Assembly (NCBI GenBank): GCA_019638525.1
Contig: JAHBTO010000001.1
Span: forward strand, 248,001 to 312,000
Direction: 5' to 3'
From: Ferruginibacter sp.
GTDB taxonomy: Bacteria; Bacteroidota; Bacteroidia; Chitinophagales; Chitinophagaceae
Length of the DNA stretch: 64,000 nt
The translations under genes were made by a program, and so were the position numbers. Within the stretch, counting starts at the first letter, position 1; the number at the start of each line of letters is the position of its first letter. The notes below the pieces were generated by a model that was not told the origin of the DNA, ran no database searches, and saw only the letters and a program-made list of their open reading frames with translations. Shown one piece after another: positions 43,082 to 51,690 of the stretch.

Positions 43082-44653
43082 TCATCTTGCTTTTAGCATG
43101 GGCCTTACCTGCTGCAGTGATCCGTTTTGCAGCCTTGCATAATACACACCACTTGCTAATGATGCAGAATTAAATGTTACCGAATATGTACCTGCATCAT
43201 ACACTTTATCGGCAAGTATGGCTACACGCTTGCCGGTAGTATCAAACACTTGCACTAACGTATGGCCGCCGGCCGATTTAAAAGTGATAGTTGTTGATGA
43301 TGTAAATGGATTAGGATAATTGATGATTAGGTTATCGCCCAGGTTGTTCAACTCAAGTATATCCATGTTACATGCAGTGGATTGTATTACCGGCAGGTAT
43401 TGATAATTTTTTAGCAATACATTTTCTACTTCGTTTGGCGGCAAACAAAACCAGTCTCTTAAAATAGTAGAGTACACACTACGAAAATCATATTGCATGG
43501 GTACATTATCAATTGCCTGGGTTGTGGCTGGTATATCAGGGTTTTTTCCCAGCACACCCTGCTTTACTGCATCGCCAAATAAAAATACCGGCTGTGCAGC
43601 GCCATGATCGGTTCCCAGGCTTCCGTTCGATTGCATTCTTCTTCCAAACTCCGAAAAAGTCATACCCAGTACACGGTTTGAAACACCCAGGAATTTTAGG
43701 TCTTTAGTAAATGCTGTGATGGCTTCCGAAACCTGTTTCAATAATGCACTGTGGTTTCCTGTTAACGTGTTACCACCATTTACCTGCCCGGCATGTGTAT
43801 CAAATCCACCCATACTTACCATGTAAATTTTTGTTTTTAAACCGCCGGCTACCAGTTTGGCAACTGCTTTTAATTGTGCAGCTAAATAATTATCTGCCGG
43901 GTAAGGCGATTGTTGCGTAACTTTTGCCGCAGCGCTTGTTATCGCCTCTGCGTACCTGTTAGTTTGTTTGGCTACTGTACGCAAATATGTAAGTTCATTA
44001 CCACTTGGCGTATTGGGTACAGGATCCTGTATTGCATCAATTAAATTATAAAAGTTAAGGCTTTCATCAATTGCCAGTGCATTAAAACCTGTTGGACTTA
44101 AAAATACCGGCGATAATACCGAGCCTATTTGTAATGCAAGAGGGTCGGGCATTACATCATTGGGAAACCCGATTGGGTAGTTAGGAAACTGGTGATTTAA
44201 ATACCTGCCTGCCCAACCCGTTGATAAATATTGGTTGGTATCCGATCCGGTTAACCAAATATCCATTGAACGAAAATGCGATCCATTGGGTGAAGGGTAT
44301 CCTACTGCTTGTATAGCACAAAGTTTTTCTTCGTTATACATTTGCTGCATACCTGTTAAAGAAGGATGCAAACCTGTTTTTAAATTATTATTCAAAGCCA
44401 GCACCCTGTTTTCGGGAATTGCTATATTGGGCCTTATACGATTGTAATCGCTGTAAAATTCTAATGGAATGAGAGTGTTTAAACCATCATTACCGCCCGA
44501 TAACTGCACCAACACCAATACATGATCGTTGTTTGCTCCCGAAAGTGATTGCAATAATGGTGAATTAGCCCATGCTTTAACCGACAGGCCACCTAATATA
44601 GACGGAAGCAATGCTCCCTGTATAGTTTGTTTTAAAAATTTTCTGCGTTGCAT
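43082..44653 (-). CDS. DUF1501 protein with twin-arginine signal and T9SS type A tail
   Basis: 523 aa. N-terminal MQRRKFLKQ is a twin-arginine-like signal, followed by the DUF1501 (sulfatase/alkaline-phosphatase-like fold) core: VLVQLSGGNDGLNTLIPL, SHFRSMDIWLTGS, DTHAGQ and FSEFGRRMQSNGSLGTDHG. The last 80 residues (INYPNPFTSSTTITFKS ... GVYYARLQNG) are a type A sorting domain. Combining a Tat-like signal with T9SS sorting implies folding before or during inner-membrane passage. It forms the usual pair with the DUF1800 gene 19 bp upstream. The enzymatic activity is unknown. Confidence 0.92.
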   Translation of the reverse strand: MQRRKFLKQTIQGALLPSILGGLSVKAWANSPLLQSLSGANNDHVLVLVQLSGGNDGLNTLIPLEFYSDYNRIRPNIAIPENRVLALNNNLKTGLHPSLTGMQQMYNEEKLCAIQAVGYPSPNGSHFRSMDIWLTGSDTNQYLSTGWAGRYLNHQFPNYPIGFPNDVMPDPLALQIGSVLSPVFLSPTGFNALAIDESLNFYNLIDAIQDPVPNTPSGNELTYLRTVAKQTNRYAEAITSAAAKVTQQSPYPADNYLAAQLKAVAKLVAGGLKTKIYMVSMGGFDTHAGQVNGGNTLTGNHSALLKQVSEAITAFTKDLKFLGVSNRVLGMTFSEFGRRMQSNGSLGTDHGAAQPVFLFGDAVKQGVLGKNPDIPATTQAIDNVPMQYDFRSVYSTILRDWFCLPPNEVENVLLKNYQYLPVIQSTACNMDILELNNLGDNLIINYPNPFTSSTTITFKSAGGHTLVQVFDTTGKRVAILADKVYDAGTYSVTFNSASLASGVYYARLQNGSLQQVRPMLKAR

Positions 44654-44672
44654 AGTATAGGAATTGGATTGA

Positions 44673-46343
44673 TTAACACAAATGATATTCGGGCAGGTTC
44701 ATAATATATTTATATAGCGATTTTAACCTGCTTAGTATGGTTGCTTTTGCCGATGGGTCGGCAGGATTGGCAATGTATGCATTCCATGCTCCTGTCCAGT
44801 AATAATCCTGCATTTGGCCGCTTAATAAAATAGAGCGTTTAATAAATTCTTTTGCACTGGCCGATAAAGGGTATCGCAGCAATACTTCAACCGATTGGTC
44901 AATTAATAAGTTAGGATTGCCCGGGTTAGCCAACCCGCTTGCAAATGCAATGGCATCAATGGCAATGGTATGGTTACTGTTGGTGATGCCATCGGCAATC
45001 ATCCTGTCGGTAAAAATATTGCGCCTGGTATATGTTGATGTATTTATCCATAGTTCATGAAAAGCCGGCTCCTGGTAATAAGCATACCAGCCGGCTACTT
45101 CGGGTATAGCGCCCAGTTGTTGCTGCATTTCGGCTGCTTCGTTTTCTATGCTTTGCCATACGGCATATGTGGCTTCGCTGTCTGCAGCATCGGGCATGGT
45201 AACATTAAATTCGCTGCATAAACCAATGGTAAAATCCAGCGGGCTTTTTATAATACAGGCCGATGAATAGGTAAGGTCGAAAAAATGTTTGCTTTTGAAA
45301 AGGGCAGAAAGAACCGGCACAATATCAAAATTATTTTGCCTGAATATTTGTGCCATGGGCGTGATGATGGTTTGCTCTACATCATCATCAATCTTATAAT
45401 AAATAAAGTAGCGGTATATTTTACGGCAAATGAATTTTGATACTTCTTCCTGCGCTAAAATCATATCCAGCAATTCATCAAGTTCATTAGCACCGGCAGC
45501 ACCGCTATAACCTGTAATAATCCTGTTGCCATAAAAAGCAGAAAACTCCTTGTTGCCCGAATGGTGTTTTCCTGCATCAAAAAAATAAGTGAACGTAATG
45601 GGGCTAACGGTATGGCCGGTAAGTACAAGTGCAGCAGCTTTTACATCATCCTCGGTATAATGCGAATTAGGGCCTTTGCCTGCAGTATATAATTCCTGCA
45701 ACTCCCGACCGTAATTTTCATTGGGCGATTGTTTGCTGTTGCTATCGCCATTTAAAAAATAAAGCATAGCAGGGTCAATAGTAATTGCTTTTGCCAGGTT
45801 TTTAAAATTACCCAAAGCATGTTGGCGAAGTGTAAGATAATGGTCGTACCAAAATCTTGCTTTAATGGTATCACTGCTGATAGCAGTATCGGTAGCAAAA
45901 TGATTATGCCAAAACACCGTCATTTTTTCGTGTATGCTTTTGGTTGAAGCTGATTGTAAAGCCTGCCCCAACCACCATGTTTTAAAAGAGTTTATTCGTT
46001 TTTCATTAAGGTCTTTATCGGCAAGCGCAATACCCGTATCAATCCATGTTTGCCAAAGTGGTACCCCGGTAGGGTCGGTATATCCATCTACGCTATAATT
46101 ATTTAAAGGATAATTTGATGGCGGAGCTGTTGGTAGCAACAATTCATCAACGGCCTGCTGCATTGTAAGCTGTTTAAAATATGCAATGTGTTGTGCACTT
46201 GCTCCAAACAGCATTCTTTTTAAAAGATGAACAACCTGTGCTGTTTCCCAGGTTCCTGTATATTCTTCCAGGCCGGCAGTAAATGTGTTGGTTTTGTTTT
46301 TGTTTACAACTGCAGTTGTACTTTTTAGCAATGTTTCGTTCAT
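44673..46343 (-). CDS. DUF1800 family protein
   Basis: 556 aa, mostly alpha-helical, no clear signal peptide. Typical DUF1800 phrases: HLLKRMLFGASAQHIAYF, KMTVFWHNHFATD, NYGRELQELYTAGKG and YTEDDVKAAALVLTGHT, with a C-terminal half ending KSLYKYIMNLPEYHLC. DUF1800 and DUF1501 genes are widely paired in Bacteroidota and Planctomycetes, and a joint role in envelope or polymer processing is suspected but not proven. Here the pair is separated by 19 bp; a lipoprotein gene lies 164 bp upstream on the same strand. Confidence 0.92.
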   Translation of the reverse strand: MNETLLKSTTAVVNKNKTNTFTAGLEEYTGTWETAQVVHLLKRMLFGASAQHIAYFKQLTMQQAVDELLLPTAPPSNYPLNNYSVDGYTDPTGVPLWQTWIDTGIALADKDLNEKRINSFKTWWLGQALQSASTKSIHEKMTVFWHNHFATDTAISSDTIKARFWYDHYLTLRQHALGNFKNLAKAITIDPAMLYFLNGDSNSKQSPNENYGRELQELYTAGKGPNSHYTEDDVKAAALVLTGHTVSPITFTYFFDAGKHHSGNKEFSAFYGNRIITGYSGAAGANELDELLDMILAQEEVSKFICRKIYRYFIYYKIDDDVEQTIITPMAQIFRQNNFDIVPVLSALFKSKHFFDLTYSSACIIKSPLDFTIGLCSEFNVTMPDAADSEATYAVWQSIENEAAEMQQQLGAIPEVAGWYAYYQEPAFHELWINTSTYTRRNIFTDRMIADGITNSNHTIAIDAIAFASGLANPGNPNLLIDQSVEVLLRYPLSASAKEFIKRSILLSGQMQDYYWTGAWNAYIANPADPSAKATILSRLKSLYKYIMNLPEYHLC

Positions 46344-46507
46344 AAGAAGTATTGGTTTTTAATGGTTGCAAAAATTATTGCAACACATTTTTAGGTTTTA
46401 TAAAAAAAACCACTGATTTTTTAGGGGAATAAAGGGACCAGATAAATACCTGAAGTAAGGGTTGATTTTGTTAATGTTTTTTTTACCAAAAATGATGCCA
46501 CAAACAT

Positions 46508-46999
46508 TCACTCAATCATCTTAGTATTAAACTTGCCGTTGTTAAGTATAATTGTTTTTGATTTGGTTAAATTACTAACCCGTATCGTAAAACTACCTGA
46601 TACTATTCCGTCTATTATTTTTTCAAGTTTAGTAAAGCTAACGGTATTGATAGTATCACCTATTTCACTTGAAAAACTATTACCCAGCGAATCGGTATAA
46701 CTGGCAAAAATTTCAGTATTGGTATATAGTCTTGCACTATCGCCGGTTACCCTAATGATAAGATTGCTTTTATTTATAATACTGTCGGGCATTTTTCCAT
46801 CAATGGCCGTAACAAGCATATTGCCAATCATTTCTTTACGGGCCTGTGTTACTTTAAGGCTTACCGGCACTGTATCCTGTTTAAAACTTACCTGTAATGG
46901 TTCTTCCACCGGTAATGCTGTAAGTAAATCTTGCTTATTGCACGATACAATGATGGATGCCAAAATGATAAAAGAAAAAAGAAGTGTATTGTTTTTCAT
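46508..46999 (-). CDS. Small lipoprotein of unknown function
   Basis: 163 aa. Signal helix and lipobox IIVSC (C20). The remainder is predicted beta-rich (VPVSLKVTQARKEMIGNMLV, SNLIIRVTGDSARLYTNTEI, SFTIRVSNLTKSKTIILNNG) and ends without a recognised domain. It precedes the DUF1800-DUF1501 pair on the same strand; co-expression is possible across the 164-bp gap, which shows no clear terminator. Function unknown. Confidence 0.75.
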   Translation of the reverse strand: MKNNTLLFSFIILASIIVSCNKQDLLTALPVEEPLQVSFKQDTVPVSLKVTQARKEMIGNMLVTAIDGKMPDSIINKSNLIIRVTGDSARLYTNTEIFASYTDSLGNSFSSEIGDTINTVSFTKLEKIIDGIVSGSFTIRVSNLTKSKTIILNNGKFNTKMIE

Positions 47000-47060
47000 T
47001 TTCAGTAGTATTGGATGATGGTTTATAAACGCATTGCTGCAATATCAATGCCATTTTTAT

Positions 47061-47090
47061 AAAAAAAACTCCCCCGTTAAAACGGGGAAG
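47061..47090 (-). terminator. Intrinsic terminator of the korA-like gene
   Basis: On the minus strand CTTCCCCGT / ACGGGGGAG forms a 9-bp stem with a TTTA loop, followed by eight T. It lies 27 bp after the korA-like stop and makes that gene monocistronic. Confidence 0.85.
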
Positions 47091-47116
47091 ATAAAAACAA
47101 TAACAGAATGTATTTA

Positions 47117-48973
47117 TTATAAATATTTTTTTATTTCTTCTACTAACTCACCCTTTGTGATAGGAATGCCCATAATCTTATTATATGGTTTGGCATCAAC
47201 AAAATAAACATCACGGATAATTTTTACCAATTGCCCGTTATTTATTTCGGGGATGAGGATGGTTTCAAAATTCTTCAATATATCTCCCAGGTTTTTTGGA
47301 AACGGCCTTATGTAACGCAGGTGAGCATGCGAAACAGGGTGTCCTGCTTTTTGCAATTCGGCACAGGCGCTTTTGATGGCGCCATAAGTGCTGCCCCATC
47401 CCAATACCAATACTTTTCCGCTTTTAGCGCCACTATCCAGATGTTGTTCAGGAATATGGTTTGCTATCAAATCAACTTTAGCCTGCCTTGTTTTTACCAT
47501 GTGCTGGTGATTGGCAGGGTCGTAACTGATATTACCGGTTATGTCTTGTTTTTCCAATCCGCCAACACGGTGTTCTAGTCCCGGTGTGCCGGGTATTGCC
47601 CATGGCCTAACTAAATCTTCATTCCTTTTATAGGGCTGAAATTTTCCATCGGCATCCATATTACCAGCAAAGTTTTCCGAAGCAAATTGTGTTTTTATTT
47701 CGGGGAGATGGGCTGCCGTAGGAAATTTCCAGGGCTCGGCGCCATTGGCAATATAACCATCGCTTAAAAGCATAACGGGTGTCATGTGTTGTACCGATAT
47801 TCTTACTGCTTCGTACACTGCATTAAAACAATCGCTGGGTGTAGATGCAGCAACAATGGGCATGGGGCATTCGCCGTTCCTGCCATAATATGCCTGCATC
47901 AAATCGCTTTGTTCTGTTTTTGTTGGTAACCCTGTAGATGGGCCGCCTCGCTGAATATTTATTACCACTAAAGGAATTTCCAGCATTACAGCCAAACCTA
48001 TTGCTTCTCCTTTTAATGCAATACCGGGACCACTGCTGGTTGTTACACCCAGGTTGCCACCATAACTGGCACCAATAGCCGATGCTACGGCTGCAATCTC
48101 ATCTTCGGCCTGGAAAGTTTTTATGCCAAAATTTTTATACTTACTCAGTTCATGTAAAATATCGCTGGCTGGTGTAATGGGGTAGCTTCCTAAAAATAAA
48201 GGAAGGCCGCTTTTTTGCGAAGCAGCAATAAGGCCATAAGCTAGTGCCTGGTTACCCATGATAGAGCGATAAGTACCCGGCTCCATTGTTGCTTTTTCTA
48301 CTTTATACCTTGTGGTAAAAGTTTCGGTGGTATCGCCATAATTATACCCGGCTTGCAATGCTTTTATATTGCTTTCAAATATCTCCGGTTTATTTCCAAA
48401 TTTCTTTTTAATAAAACCAATGGTGCTCTCCATATCACGGTTATACATCCAGTATAAAAAACCAAGTACAAACATATTCTTTGCACGGTCTTTTTCTTTT
48501 ACGCCCATGGTTATATCTTTCAATGCTTCCCTCGTCATCTTGGTAACATCCATGCGTATCACATCGTAGTTACTTAAACTTTCATCTTCTAAAGGGTTTA
48601 CACCTTCGGGATAATTGGCAAGCCGTAAATTTTTTGCATCAAAACCATCTTCATTGGCAATAATGCGGCCGCCGGGTTTTAACCCCATAAGGTTTGTTTT
48701 TAATGCTGCTGCATTCATTGCCACCAATACATCACATGCATCGCCTGGTGTAAACACACGGTCGCTCGAAAAACGTAATTGGTAACCACTTACTCCCGGT
48801 AAGGTTCCTATTGGGGCCCGTATCTCGGCAGGAAAATCCGGAAAAGTTGCTAAATCTATACCCAGCAGTGCTGTGTTATTGGTAAACTGGCTTCCGGTTA
48901 ATTGCATACCATCGCCGCTATCGCCTGCAAATTTTATTACTACGTCACTTAGTACTTCCTGTTTAATGCTCAT
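47117..48973 (-). CDS. korA: 2-oxoacid:ferredoxin oxidoreductase, fused gamma-alpha subunit (KorA-like)
   Basis: 618 aa. The gamma domain (about 1-190) opens with VIKFAGDSGDGMQLTGSQFT. The alpha domain follows from about 235 with GLPLFLGSYPITPASDILHEL, FQAEDEIAAVASAIGASY and GGPSTGLPTKTEQSDL. This layout is the two-subunit 2-oxoglutarate synthase type (KorAB), which makes succinyl-CoA and reduced ferredoxin. The TPP-binding beta subunit korB, normally next door, is not in this window; a terminator follows directly. Reduced ferredoxin from this enzyme could feed a NuoEFG-less complex I (inference). Confidence 0.92.
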   Translation of the reverse strand: MSIKQEVLSDVVIKFAGDSGDGMQLTGSQFTNNTALLGIDLATFPDFPAEIRAPIGTLPGVSGYQLRFSSDRVFTPGDACDVLVAMNAAALKTNLMGLKPGGRIIANEDGFDAKNLRLANYPEGVNPLEDESLSNYDVIRMDVTKMTREALKDITMGVKEKDRAKNMFVLGFLYWMYNRDMESTIGFIKKKFGNKPEIFESNIKALQAGYNYGDTTETFTTRYKVEKATMEPGTYRSIMGNQALAYGLIAASQKSGLPLFLGSYPITPASDILHELSKYKNFGIKTFQAEDEIAAVASAIGASYGGNLGVTTSSGPGIALKGEAIGLAVMLEIPLVVINIQRGGPSTGLPTKTEQSDLMQAYYGRNGECPMPIVAASTPSDCFNAVYEAVRISVQHMTPVMLLSDGYIANGAEPWKFPTAAHLPEIKTQFASENFAGNMDADGKFQPYKRNEDLVRPWAIPGTPGLEHRVGGLEKQDITGNISYDPANHQHMVKTRQAKVDLIANHIPEQHLDSGAKSGKVLVLGWGSTYGAIKSACAELQKAGHPVSHAHLRYIRPFPKNLGDILKNFETILIPEINNGQLVKIIRDVYFVDAKPYNKIMGIPITKGELVEEIKKYL

Positions 48974-49078
48974 GGGATTGTGTTGTGTATAGCGAAGTTA
49001 ACAATTTACTCTTTTGAAAAAACAACAGCTTTTAATGAATTTTTTGACACATAGCAACAGTTTATGAAATTAATAAAT

Positions 49079-49086
49079 TAGGTTTG
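49079..49086 (+). promoter_or_regulatory. Candidate -7 box (TAGGTTTG) of the arginase-fold gene
   Basis: Exact TAnnTTTG match 15 bp before the ATG at 49102. It contains the upstream in-frame TTG (49084), arguing that this TTG is promoter and not a start codon. Confidence 0.45.
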
Positions 49087-49101
49087 TCTCAAATTTTTTT
49101 G

Positions 49102-50229
49102 ATGTACGGATTACAAGATTTTTTAACGCCGGTTCCTGTTAATGAACTAAATGAAGACAACGGATACACTGATGGGCAACTGGCAAAGCATATTTCTATA
49201 TATTTAAATGAACTGCCTGATGTTACCAATACCGATATTATATTAGTAGGTATAAATGAAACCCGTGGCAGCGGTACTATTAACAACAGCCAGCATACTG
49301 CCAATCATATTCGTAAACAATTTTATCAATTACATTACTGGCACACAGGAATTAGCATAGCAGATATAGGCAATATAAAATTAGGTGCAACTTTAAATGA
49401 TAGTTATGCTGCTGTAAAAACTGTAGTTGCCGAACTGCTCAGGCTTAAAAAAACGGTGGTGATACTGGGTGGATCGCACGATATTACCTTAGCCCAGTAT
49501 TTAGCATATAAAGAACTGCAGCTGGTGATAGAAGCTACCTGTATTGATGCCAGTATTAACCTTAAAGGCGAAAACCCCTTACGAAGTGAAAACTTTTTAT
49601 TAGAGATGCTTACCGGCGAACCTAACCTTGTAAGACATTACAACCATATCGGTTTTCAAAGCTATTTTGTTCATCCACGTATGCTTGAAACAATGGACAA
49701 ACTTCGCTTTGATTGTTTTAGGCTTGGCACCGTCAAAGAAAATTTAGAAGAAATGGAGCCGGTTATCAGGGGTACTCATTTACTTAGTTTTGATATTAGT
49801 GCTATAAAGTACAGCGACTCTCCTGCCAGCATAGAAAGCCCTAATGGCTTTACCGGCGAAGAAGCATGCATACTGGCAAGATATGCCGGCATGAGCAGCA
49901 AGGTAAACAGTTTTGGTATTTATGGTTACCTGCCCCAACAGGATATTAAAGACTTAAGTGCAAAACAAATTGCACAAATGCTTTGGTATTTTATTGATGG
50001 CAAAAATCGTAGTAAACAGGAGGCCTCAATGGAAGAACGCCATCACTTTAATGAATACCATACCAGCTTTAACCAGGTAGAATCTGTTTTTTTACAAAGT
50101 AAGAAAACCAACCGGTGGTGGATGCAGTTGCCTAATAAAAAATTTATTGCCTGCAGTTATACAGATTATATAAATGCCAGTCATAACGAAATACCTGAAC
50201 GCTGGTTAAGGGCACAGGAAAGAGAATAA
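49102..50229 (+). CDS. Arginase/formiminoglutamase-fold protein with altered metal ligands
   Basis: 375 aa from ATG 49102. The ureohydrolase fold is recognisable: TVVILGGSHDITLAQYLA (H126), then IDASINL (D149-A-S-I-N) where the canonical motif is DAHxD, and LLSFDISAIKYSDSP where it is SxDxDxxDP, so the second Asp is Ser. The His and two Asp ligands of the binuclear Mn site are therefore substituted. The Bacteroidota group annotated formimidoylglutamase, as I recall it, shares SFDISAI, so this may be a lineage-wide non-canonical or non-catalytic form. The late NGFTGEEACILARYAG is well conserved. It is followed by the dacB-like gene after 36 bp. Confidence 0.82.
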   Translation: MYGLQDFLTPVPVNELNEDNGYTDGQLAKHISIYLNELPDVTNTDIILVGINETRGSGTINNSQHTANHIRKQFYQLHYWHTGISIADIGNIKLGATLNDSYAAVKTVVAELLRLKKTVVILGGSHDITLAQYLAYKELQLVIEATCIDASINLKGENPLRSENFLLEMLTGEPNLVRHYNHIGFQSYFVHPRMLETMDKLRFDCFRLGTVKENLEEMEPVIRGTHLLSFDISAIKYSDSPASIESPNGFTGEEACILARYAGMSSKVNSFGIYGYLPQQDIKDLSAKQIAQMLWYFIDGKNRSKQEASMEERHHFNEYHTSFNQVESVFLQSKKTNRWWMQLPNKKFIACSYTDYINASHNEIPERWLRAQERE

Positions 50230-50265
50230 TCTTAATAAAACAGCAAACCAATATAAAATGGAATT

Positions 50266-51681
50266 ATGAATGTAAAAACCTGCAAAGCTTTCTTAATTCT
50301 TATAATGGTTGTATTGATAGCAATGAGCTCCTGTTCTGTATCAAAACAAATTAGCAGGAATGCTACTTCCCTTTTATTAAACGATACCGCCATACGCACA
50401 GGCCATATAGGCATCAGCATTTATGAACCTGCCAGCAATACGTATTGGTATAACTATAATGCAGATAAAAATTTTATCCCGGCAAGCAATACAAAATTGT
50501 TTACCCTGTATGCTGGCTTAAAATATTTAGGCGATAGCCTGGTGGCTGCAAGGCTGCAAAAGAACAGAACGGCAATAACTGTATATCCATCGGGCGACCC
50601 AAGTTTTTTAAATGCCGAGTTTAAGTTTCAACCATTATTTTCCTTATTGAAATCATATAAAACTATTTACATTAACAACAACACCTGGCAGGATAATGCA
50701 TTAGGCAACGGGTGGGCATGGGATGATTATAATGATGATTATATGGCCGAGCGCTCTTCATTTCCCATATATGGAAATTTAATAGATTTTTCTTTTACAG
50801 GCGACAGCTTAACGGCAAGCAGCAATGCCATACAAATATTATCTGGCGATGGAATAGACTATGACCCTGACACAAAAAAGATTTCATCGGGCTATTTTCG
50901 CATTGAAAGGAATTATGCCAATAACGACTTTTATATAAAAAAATCAGCCTTTGCTTTCAAAAAAAAATCTATCCCCTTTAAAACCGATCCTGAATTTATT
51001 GCCGAACTTTTAAAAGACAGTTTGCATTGTGAAGATGTAACTTTTTTCAGGTCGGTTACTCAACAATTTGATGGTAATACTGAAAAAGCTTTATCGCACC
51101 CAATAAAAAGCGATGCAATAACAACAAGTATAAAAGCCGAAGCAGAGAGTGCACAATTTATCATCCACTCCCAACCTACCGACTCTCTTTTTAAAATTAT
51201 GATGCACCGCAGCGATAATTTTTTTGCAGAGCAAACATTACTTATGGCAAGCAACGAACAGCTTGGCTATATGAATGATGATAAAATAATTGATACCATC
51301 TTACACAATGATTTAAAAGATATTCCGCAAAGGCCCCAATGGGTTGATGGCAGTGGCCTAAGCAGGTATAATTTATTTTCACCGCAAAGTTTTGTTTATA
51401 TCCTTAATAAAATGAAAAACGAATTTGGCTGGGAGCGAATTAAAAACATATTAGCAACTGGCGGCACAGGCACTTTAAGCGCCTATTACAAAAAATACAG
51501 CGGGTACATTTATGCTAAAACCGGCACCCTCAGCAATAACTGTGCCCTTAGCGGTTACCTTATCACCAAAAAAGGAAAGCTCCTCATCTTTTCTGTTTTA
51601 GCTAACAACTACCAAACAGGCGCCACACCTGTACGCCGTGCCGTAGAAAAATTTATTGAAGCCATCAGGGAAAAATATTAG
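50266..51681 (+). CDS. dacB: D-alanyl-D-alanine carboxypeptidase/endopeptidase (PBP4, family S13)
   Basis: 471 aa. Lipobox MSSC (C23) suggests an inner- or outer-membrane lipoprotein, whereas E. coli PBP4 is soluble. Active-site motifs: SxxK at S74-N-T-K77 (IPASNTKLFTLYAG), SxN in MHRSDNFFAEQ, and KTG in YAKTGTLSNNCALSG. The region between SxxK and SxN holds the usual S13 insert. Acts on peptidoglycan cross-links in the periplasm. The gene follows the arginase-fold gene and ends 9 bp before the convergent mutL stop. Confidence 0.92.
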   Translation: MNVKTCKAFLILIMVVLIAMSSCSVSKQISRNATSLLLNDTAIRTGHIGISIYEPASNTYWYNYNADKNFIPASNTKLFTLYAGLKYLGDSLVAARLQKNRTAITVYPSGDPSFLNAEFKFQPLFSLLKSYKTIYINNNTWQDNALGNGWAWDDYNDDYMAERSSFPIYGNLIDFSFTGDSLTASSNAIQILSGDGIDYDPDTKKISSGYFRIERNYANNDFYIKKSAFAFKKKSIPFKTDPEFIAELLKDSLHCEDVTFFRSVTQQFDGNTEKALSHPIKSDAITTSIKAEAESAQFIIHSQPTDSLFKIMMHRSDNFFAEQTLLMASNEQLGYMNDDKIIDTILHNDLKDIPQRPQWVDGSGLSRYNLFSPQSFVYILNKMKNEFGWERIKNILATGGTGTLSAYYKKYSGYIYAKTGTLSNNCALSGYLITKKGKLLIFSVLANNYQTGATPVRRAVEKFIEAIREKY

Positions 51682-51690
51682 TAACAGCAA

